NCBI RefSeq assembly: GCF_000379905.1
Contig: NZ_KB904041.1
Location: forward strand, 21,687 to 85,686
DNA from: Rodentibacter pneumotropicus DSM 21403
Lineage (GTDB): Bacteria > Pseudomonadota > Gammaproteobacteria > Enterobacterales > Pasteurellaceae
Reading direction: 5' to 3'
DNA length: 64,000 nucleotides
A program made the translations under genes and the position numbers. Within the stretch, counting starts at the first letter, position 1, and the number at the start of each line of letters is the position of its first letter. A model generated the notes under the pieces. The model worked only from the letters and a program-made list of their open reading frames with translations, was not told the origin of the DNA and did no database searches. This document shows, piece by piece, positions 57,389 through 64,000 of the stretch.

Positions 57389-57883
57389 TTAAATTCGTCT
57401 CACTTGCCAAAAAGTTTTTGTCCAGTAAGGCGTATTCATTGAAGAATAAATGACACCACCTTTCGTAGAAGCATGAAGAAATTTATTGTCTTTTACATAA
57501 ATTCCAACATGATAGCCGTTTGGTCCTCGTCCTGTTTTAAAGAAAATTAAATCACCGGTTTGAATATCTTCTTTACGAATAAGTTTCCCATACTTAGCCT
57601 GCTCTTTTGTCGTCCTTGGCAAGGTAATATTAAAACGATCAAAAAAAGTTTTTTGAACAAATCCGGAACAATCTACCCCATGTCTGGATTTTCCGCCTAA
57701 TACATAAGGTGTTCCAGCCCATTCATACTGTTGTTCGCTCAACAAAGTGATTGCCATAATAGGATCATCAATTTTCCCTTTATAGTTAATGGAATACTCT
57801 TCCTTTACGGAATAGCTTGAAGAGCAAGCAAACAACAGCATTATAGTAGAAATGAAAAATAAGCATTTAATAATTAATTTCAT
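57389..57883 (-). CDS. nlpC: NlpC/P60-family lipoprotein
   Basis: A cell-wall endopeptidase-like lipoprotein of 164 residues from MKLIIKCLFF (57883); the open frame extends four codons to a TTG. The lipobox is LLFAC. The NlpC/P60 catalytic triad is visible: Cys in HGVDCSGFVQ, His in NGYHVGIYV and a further His in FLHASTKGG. It probably cuts the D-Glu-mDAP bond in peptidoglycan. In E. coli nlpC is separated from ihfA by btuCED; those are absent here. Confidence 0.9.
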   Translation of the reverse strand: MKLIIKCLFFISTIMLLFACSSSYSVKEEYSINYKGKIDDPIMAITLLSEQQYEWAGTPYVLGGKSRHGVDCSGFVQKTFFDRFNITLPRTTKEQAKYGKLIRKEDIQTGDLIFFKTGRGPNGYHVGIYVKDNKFLHASTKGGVIYSSMNTPYWTKTFWQVRRI

Positions 57884-57900
57884 TTTAGATCTCAAAAGAC

Positions 57901-57930
57901 AAAAGTGCGGCTAAAAATGACCGCACTTTC
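57901..57930. repeat. Uptake-signal inverted pair upstream of nlpC
   Basis: AAAGTGCGG and CCGCACTTT form a nine-base stem with a 12-base loop. On the minus strand it lies downstream of ihfA and about 20 bases upstream of nlpC, so it may end the pheST-ihfA transcript. Confidence 0.7.
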
Positions 57931-57946
57931 TACTCAATTTCGACAT

Positions 57947-58096
57947 TATGTAGCAGTGCAAAACCTGATTTTAGTTTTATTTGTAGAGACACTCCGAGTG
58001 TACCCGTTATAAAATCAAGCTATTTGAATATAAGATGACACACGCAGTGTATTCCCATATTTCGTTGAAATTCCTGTTTTGTGTATTTGCTACATA
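57947..58096. repeat. MITE-like repeat, family 2, full copy
   Basis: A 150-base element bounded by perfect terminal inverted repeats TATGTAGCA/TGCTACATA. The similarity of the two arms extends inward: CAAAACCTG against CAAAACAGG, and GACACTCCGAGTGT against ACACTGCGTGTGTC. It carries no coding sequence. A related partial copy is at 32923-33020. It fills the gap between ihfA and the nlpC-like gene. Confidence 0.65.
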
Positions 58097-58105
58097 CCGC
58101 TAAAT

Positions 58106-58402
58106 TTATCGACTTATTTTCGTTTTTTCAACTCTCATACGTAATTTTTGTCCCGGTTTGAATGCCACCACACGGCGTGCTGAAACCGGTACACTTTCCC
58201 CAGTTTTAGGATTACGCCCTGGACGAGAAGCTTTATCACGTAATTCAAAATTACCGAATCCCGATAATTTCACATCACAGCCCGATTCAAGAGATAAGCG
58301 AATTTCTTCAAAAAAATCGTCCACTAAGTTCTTAGCTTCTAATTTTTGCAACCGATATTTTTCAATTAGAAATTCGGTAATATCAATTTTTGTAAGCGTC
58401 AT
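58106..58402 (-). CDS. ihfA: Integration host factor alpha subunit
   Basis: A DNA-bending protein of 98 residues. The family features [47 protein letters not shown] and the beta-arm Pro are present. It is cotranscribed with pheT, 4 bases upstream, the conserved pheST-ihfA arrangement. Confidence 0.97.
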   Translation of the reverse strand: MTLTKIDITEFLIEKYRLQKLEAKNLVDDFFEEIRLSLESGCDVKLSGFGNFELRDKASRPGRNPKTGESVPVSARRVVAFKPGQKLRMRVEKTKISR

Positions 58403-58406
58403 AAGT

Positions 58407-60794
58407 TTAGTCTCTTAATTCAGCGTTAAAACGTCGTTTAACTTCATCTAACACAGCGGAAATTACAGCATTGATTTCATCGTCTTCCAAGGTTTTTTCA
58501 TTGTCTTGAATGGTTAAGCTGATAGCAAGGCTTTTTGTGCCTGAGGGCACGCCAATACCTTTATATACGTCAAATAAATTGACTTGAGTGAGTTTATCCC
58601 CACCAGCTTGCTTACATGCATCAATGACATCACCAGCAGCAATTTCATCCGCTACCACAAGAGCCAAATCTCGGCGGTTAGCCGGGAATTTGGAAATTTT
58701 CCTTGCTTGTATGACATTCCGATTTGCAATTGCGTTCCATAAAATTTCAAATACAACTACTTTTCCGTTTAAACCTAATTTTTGAGAGATAGAAGGATGG
58801 AGTGTACCAATATAGCCAATTTCTTCACCATCCAATTCAATTACGGCAGATTGTCCCGGGTGCAATGCATCAAAGGTTTTTGCAACAAAGCGAACTTTAT
58901 TTCCCACTCCGGTTAAAGAAAGTAAACTTTCTAAATCGCCTTTCAAATCAAAGAAACCCACTGATTCCGGTTTACCATTCCAACCTTCGTTACTTGCCGT
59001 ACCGCTAATTACCGCACTTAGTACAAATTCTTGGCGTACACCGAATTCAGCATTAGCATCAGGAATAAAACGTAATCCTGTTTCAAACAAACGAATACGA
59101 TTTTGTTGACGGTTTTGGTTATACAACACTGCACCAAGTAAGCCGCTTAATAACGAAGTTCGCATTACCGACATTTCGCTGGAAATAGGATTTGGTAGCG
59201 CTAAAGCCTCTTGATGAGGATGTAATAAATTTTGTATTTTCGGATCAACAAAACTATAAGTAATCGCCTCTTGATAATCTGAATCCACAAGTGCAGTCTT
59301 GATTCGAACCAAATCTAGCACGGCTTCTTTATGATCACGTATACGTAAATGTGCCAGTGGTGCATTATTTGGAATACTGTTATAACCGTAAATACGGGAA
59401 ACTTCTTCAATTAGATCTTCTTCAATATCAATATCAAAACGCCAACTTGCAGAAGTTACCGTCCATACATTATTTTCGAATTGAACATCAAAACCTAGGC
59501 GATTAAAAATATCAGTAACAATTTCGGTTTCAATATGATGACCGAGTAAAGCATCTAATTTCTCACGACGAAGCTGAACTTTTTTTACCTTCGGTAAAAA
59601 TTCTTCATTTACAGCTTCATTAATTTCTCCGGCTTCACCGCCACAGATTTCGAGTAATAATGCGGTTGCACGTTCCATCGCATTACGTGCCAATTCAAAA
59701 TCAACTCCTCGTTCAAAACGGTGTGAAGCGTCCGTATGTAAACCATATTGTCTTGCTCGACCAGCAATAGCCAATGGGGCAAAAAAAGCGGCCTCTAAAA
59801 TAACGTCTTGAGTTTCAGACGTCACTCCACTGGCTTGTCCCCCAAAGATTCCTGCCATTGCAAGCGGACCATTGGCATCTGCTATAAGTAAAGTATTTGA
59901 TTGTAATTTTGCCGTAGTCCCATCTAGTAAAACAAGTTCTTCATCATTTTTTGCAAAACGTACCTGTACCGGCTGTATGACTTTTGATGCATCAAATGCA
60001 TGCATCGGTTGACCTAATTCAAGTAAAATATAATTCGTAATATCAACAACAGGATCAATGGAACGAATACCGCAACGACGCAATTTTTCTTTCATCCAAA
60101 TTGGGGTAGCTGCTTTTACATTCACATTTTTCACGACTCGAAGTAAATAACGTGGACAGGCTTCCGAGGCAACAAGTTCAATATCAATTTTATCTGAAAT
60201 CGTTGCAGGCACTACGTCAAAGTGCGGTTGATTTACCGATAGTTTATTAACAACTCCAATTTCACGGGCAATCCCTGCGATACTTAAACAGTCCGCACGG
60301 TTTGGTGTTAAGCTGATTTCAATCGCTTTATCATCTAAATTCAAATAGTTACGAAAATCTGTGCCAATCGCTGCATCTTGCGGTAATTCAATAATTCCTT
60401 CAGACTCAATATCAATACCCAATTCAGAAAATGAACAAAGCATACCTTCCGACGGTTGACCTCGTAATTTCGTCTTCTTAATTTTAAAATTCTCCGGTAA
60501 CACTGCACCTTCTATCGCACAAGCAACCTTTAACCCTTTTCGGCAATTTGGTGCACCACACACGATATCTAATAATCTATCTCCACCAACATCCACTTTA
60601 GTTACACGTAATTTATCTGCATCAGGGTGTTGCGCACACTCAACCACTTCTCCGACAACGACACCTGTAAAATCACCTGCCACATTTTCGACGCCATCTA
60701 CCTCCAATCCAAGCATGGTGATTTGATCGCATAATTGTTCTGTAGAAACAGCCGGATTAACCCATTCTCTTGCCCACTGCTCGCTAAATTTCAT
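58407..60794 (-). CDS. pheT: Phenylalanyl-tRNA synthetase beta subunit
   Basis: The large subunit of the tetrameric PheRS, 795 residues. It carries the N-terminal tRNA-binding EMAP-like domain ([26 protein letters not shown]), the B3/B4 editing domain, a B5 domain and a C-terminal anticodon-binding domain ([14 protein letters not shown]). It lies between pheS and ihfA. Confidence 0.97.
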   Translation of the reverse strand: MKFSEQWAREWVNPAVSTEQLCDQITMLGLEVDGVENVAGDFTGVVVGEVVECAQHPDADKLRVTKVDVGGDRLLDIVCGAPNCRKGLKVACAIEGAVLPENFKIKKTKLRGQPSEGMLCSFSELGIDIESEGIIELPQDAAIGTDFRNYLNLDDKAIEISLTPNRADCLSIAGIAREIGVVNKLSVNQPHFDVVPATISDKIDIELVASEACPRYLLRVVKNVNVKAATPIWMKEKLRRCGIRSIDPVVDITNYILLELGQPMHAFDASKVIQPVQVRFAKNDEELVLLDGTTAKLQSNTLLIADANGPLAMAGIFGGQASGVTSETQDVILEAAFFAPLAIAGRARQYGLHTDASHRFERGVDFELARNAMERATALLLEICGGEAGEINEAVNEEFLPKVKKVQLRREKLDALLGHHIETEIVTDIFNRLGFDVQFENNVWTVTSASWRFDIDIEEDLIEEVSRIYGYNSIPNNAPLAHLRIRDHKEAVLDLVRIKTALVDSDYQEAITYSFVDPKIQNLLHPHQEALALPNPISSEMSVMRTSLLSGLLGAVLYNQNRQQNRIRLFETGLRFIPDANAEFGVRQEFVLSAVISGTASNEGWNGKPESVGFFDLKGDLESLLSLTGVGNKVRFVAKTFDALHPGQSAVIELDGEEIGYIGTLHPSISQKLGLNGKVVVFEILWNAIANRNVIQARKISKFPANRRDLALVVADEIAAGDVIDACKQAGGDKLTQVNLFDVYKGIGVPSGTKSLAISLTIQDNEKTLEDDEINAVISAVLDEVKRRFNAELRD

Positions 60795-60855
60795 TATTCT
60801 TTACCTTTTAAAATTTGTTATATAACCTCGTTTGAGGATGAATCCGAAAAATAAT

Positions 60856-62219
<1,364 letters not shown>

Positions 62220-63080
62220 TTATTTTTTATAAAGTGGTGCAGGACCTTGTGTACCACCATTCATGTGGCTTGCTTCTTGATGCAGCTTTCTTAAAGCTCC
62301 TGAAGAAGAGATTTCTACACGACGGTTAGGACGTAAACAATCTTTTTCTTCTTGACTTGCGTGGCGGAAACCTTCACAAGCTTTCACTTGTGGATTTTTA
62401 CCATAACCAATAGCTGTGATCTGTGCGGTTATGCCATCTTCAATTAAACGTGCTTTCACACGGTTTGCACGACGTTGAGAAAGATCCATATTGTAAGCGT
62501 CAGAACCTAAACGGTCAGTATAACCTGCAACTTTAATTTCTTTAGCATCAGCTGATTTCAATTGTGCAGCAACATTATCAACTACTTCTTTACCACGTGG
62601 AGTCAACACATCTTTATTAAAGTCAAATAAGAAATCACCGCTTAGTGTATATGCTGCCTGACCATTACATCCGTTTGGATACCAGAAGAAACTTTGGGCA
62701 TTATGATTTTTGTCAAATAAGATTTTATATTGGCAAATTTTATGCACACCGTTTTCACGATAATTAAATGCGTAGTCCCATTCTTCCACACCGTATAAAC
62801 CTTCAGAGAAGTGTGGACGACCGATCAAATTATACAGTTGATCTTTGTTCATACCACGTTCGATCATACGAACATTATCCCAGTTTGGCCATGAACCAAA
62901 TTGACTACCATCATGGTTGAAACCGGAGTTATCAATTTTTGGCCACACAAGTTGAGGTACTTGAACACCATCAACATCTTTATATTCAGGCATACCTGCG
63001 GAAGTAACTTTGCTTAAATTACCACAAGCTGTAACCGTTGCAACGGCAACAGCAGACAATAAAATACGAGATAATTTCAT
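62220..63080 (-). CDS. Outer-membrane lipoprotein with BamE-like and OmpA domains
   Basis: A 286-residue lipoprotein with signal and lipobox VTAC (Cys19). The middle (about 70-135) resembles the SmpA/OmlA (BamE) fold: RMIERGMNKDQLYNLIGRPHFSEGLYGVEEWDY. The C-terminal part (about 145-260) is an OmpA/Pal peptidoglycan-binding domain with LFDFNKDVLTPRGKEVVDNVA, VAGYTDRLGSDAYNMDLSQRRANRVK and NRRVEI. It probably tethers the outer membrane to the wall. It is not the P5 porin, as there is no barrel. Four Cys in two likely disulphides occur in the mature part. Confidence 0.85.
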   Translation of the reverse strand: MKLSRILLSAVAVATVTACGNLSKVTSAGMPEYKDVDGVQVPQLVWPKIDNSGFNHDGSQFGSWPNWDNVRMIERGMNKDQLYNLIGRPHFSEGLYGVEEWDYAFNYRENGVHKICQYKILFDKNHNAQSFFWYPNGCNGQAAYTLSGDFLFDFNKDVLTPRGKEVVDNVAAQLKSADAKEIKVAGYTDRLGSDAYNMDLSQRRANRVKARLIEDGITAQITAIGYGKNPQVKACEGFRHASQEEKDCLRPNRRVEISSSGALRKLHQEASHMNGGTQGPAPLYKK

Positions 63081-63291
63081 GTTTTTACCTTTTAATCGTT
63101 AAAGTGTCATCCTTGTAATTAAGAAACACACAAACTAAACTTTACTAATTCCAAGTGAGAAAACTATAAAAGTTTCGGGAGGTTATACTAATAGTAAAAG
63201 CCAACTTTGTAAATATTAATATTAGACTATGAGTAAAGTATTCCACTATAATCATTTTTGTAAAGTAATGTAAATATAAAAAATAAAAAGC

Positions 63292-64000
63292 TTAATGAAT
63301 AAAATCCTGAGAAGTCTTATTCATATAGCGCTGAATAAGTGCATCAACACTCTCTTCCACCTGTTGTCCCAACTTTTTTAAGAATGGCGTTTTAATCTTA
63401 TAGTTCACACCAATAACTAATTTATCTTTCATCATATCAAGCAAAAGATCATCACTGGTAGAAATACCGTCTATCAATTGTAATTCCAGAGCTTGAGTAC
63501 CAAACCAATGTTCACCGGTAGCAACTTTGTTAACATCTAAGTGCGGTCGATTTTGCTGAACAAATTGTTTAAATAATCCATGAGTTTCTTCCAATTCTTG
63601 TTGGAATTTTTGTTTACCCTTCTCTGTATTTTCGCCCAACATCGTCACCGTACGTTTAAATTCTCCCGCTGTCATTACATCGACATCAACATCATGTTTT
63701 TTTAATAGTCGATGAATATTTGGTACTTGAGCAACCACCCCAATCGAACCAATAATAGCAAAAGGTGCTGCAATGATTTTATCAGCGACACAAGCCATCA
63801 TATAACCACCACTTGCTGCAACTTTATCGATCGCAATAGTTAATTTGATTCCCTTTTGTTTTAAACGCGCCAATTGTGAAGCAGCCAAACCATATCCATG
63901 CACGACGCCACCAGGGCTTTCTAAACGTAACAATACTTCATCATCGGGCTTAGTTACATTCAAAATAGCTGAAATTTCCTCACGAAGTGCAGTTGTTTGT
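63292..64000 (-). CDS. sohB: Signal-peptide-peptidase-like protease SohB (partial)
   Basis: The C-terminal 236 or so codons of an S49-family inner-membrane protease. The N-terminus lies beyond the window, and the frame is open to base 64000. Seen are EVLLRLESPGGVVHGYGLAA, with the conserved SPGG, KVAASGGYMMACVADKI with the nucleophile Ser, and IGSIGVVAQVPNIHRLL. SohB of E. coli is about 350 residues, so about 115 are missing. An uptake signal lies within the gene. Confidence 0.9.
   Translation of the reverse strand, partial: QTTALREEISAILNVTKPDDEVLLRLESPGGVVHGYGLAASQLARLKQKGIKLTIAIDKVAASGGYMMACVADKIIAAPFAIIGSIGVVAQVPNIHRLLKKHDVDVDVMTAGEFKRTVTMLGENTEKGKQKFQQELEETHGLFKQFVQQNRPHLDVNKVATGEHWFGTQALELQLIDGISTSDDLLLDMMKDKLVIGVNYKIKTPFLKKLGQQVEESVDALIQRYMNKTSQDFIH

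Overview
The window is a chromosomal segment of an AT-rich member of the Pasteurellaceae. The strongest sign is the Haemophilus-type DNA uptake signal core AAGTGCGGT (or its complement), which occurs dozens of times, both inside genes and as inverted pairs between convergent genes. Protein content and gene order (moaACDE, lrgAB, csdAE, pheST-ihfA, trp genes with an inserted tautomerase and a short-chain dehydrogenase) also match the Haemophilus/Aggregatibacter/Pasteurella/Rodentibacter group. I cannot name the species. A complete nicotinamide phosphoribosyltransferase gene (nadV) predicts growth without V-factor (NAD).

Layout. 1-1.6 kb: tandem ferritins behind two Fur-like boxes. 1.6-4 kb: molybdopterin genes moaA-C-D-E led by a Moco riboswitch. 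4-9.8 kb: yvcK-like factor, thiI, xseB-ispA-dxs. 9.8-10 kb: a convergent gap with a perfect CRP palindrome, a CCTCCTCC tract and strong terminators, a candidate small RNA. 10-12.5 kb: lrgA-lrgB-dgt. 12.6-17.7 kb: secreted nuclease, csdA-csdE, a zinc-ribbon protein, queF, ppnN. 18-20 kb: a Neisseria FetA-like TonB receptor behind a Fur box. 20-28.4 kb: a sugar-uptake locus made of fructokinase, response regulator, RbsBCA-type ABC transporter and a TorS-like hybrid sensor kinase. 28.4-37.8 kb: tyrA, truB, rbfA, nadV, infB, nusA, rimP and initiator tRNA. The conserved infB-rbfA junction has been opened by nadV. 37.9-42.9 kb: a kinase-like gene with an unlisted 44-residue lipoprotein, a DUF1439 protein, a DUF72 protein, and ygiW-qseB-qseC. 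43-45.9 kb: thrS with an operator-like leader, then azoR. 46-54 kb: a complete trp operon with a TrpR operator on its promoter. 54-64 kb: sspAB, rplM-rpsI, metF, nlpC-like, ihfA-pheT-pheS, an OmpA-family lipoprotein and a partial sohB.

The window is mostly ordinary core genome. The accessory signals are at junctions. One repeat family of about 95 bp (three copies, each ending in an uptake signal) sits as inverted copies on both sides of ygiW. A second, MITE-like family (two copies) lies at the nadV-infB junction and between ihfA and nlpC. The most interesting leads are the CRP-linked small-RNA candidate, the inverted-repeat-bounded ygiW segment, the split two-component/ABC sugar locus and the nadV insertion at a variable site. 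I see no CRISPR array, prophage, transposase gene or restriction system.
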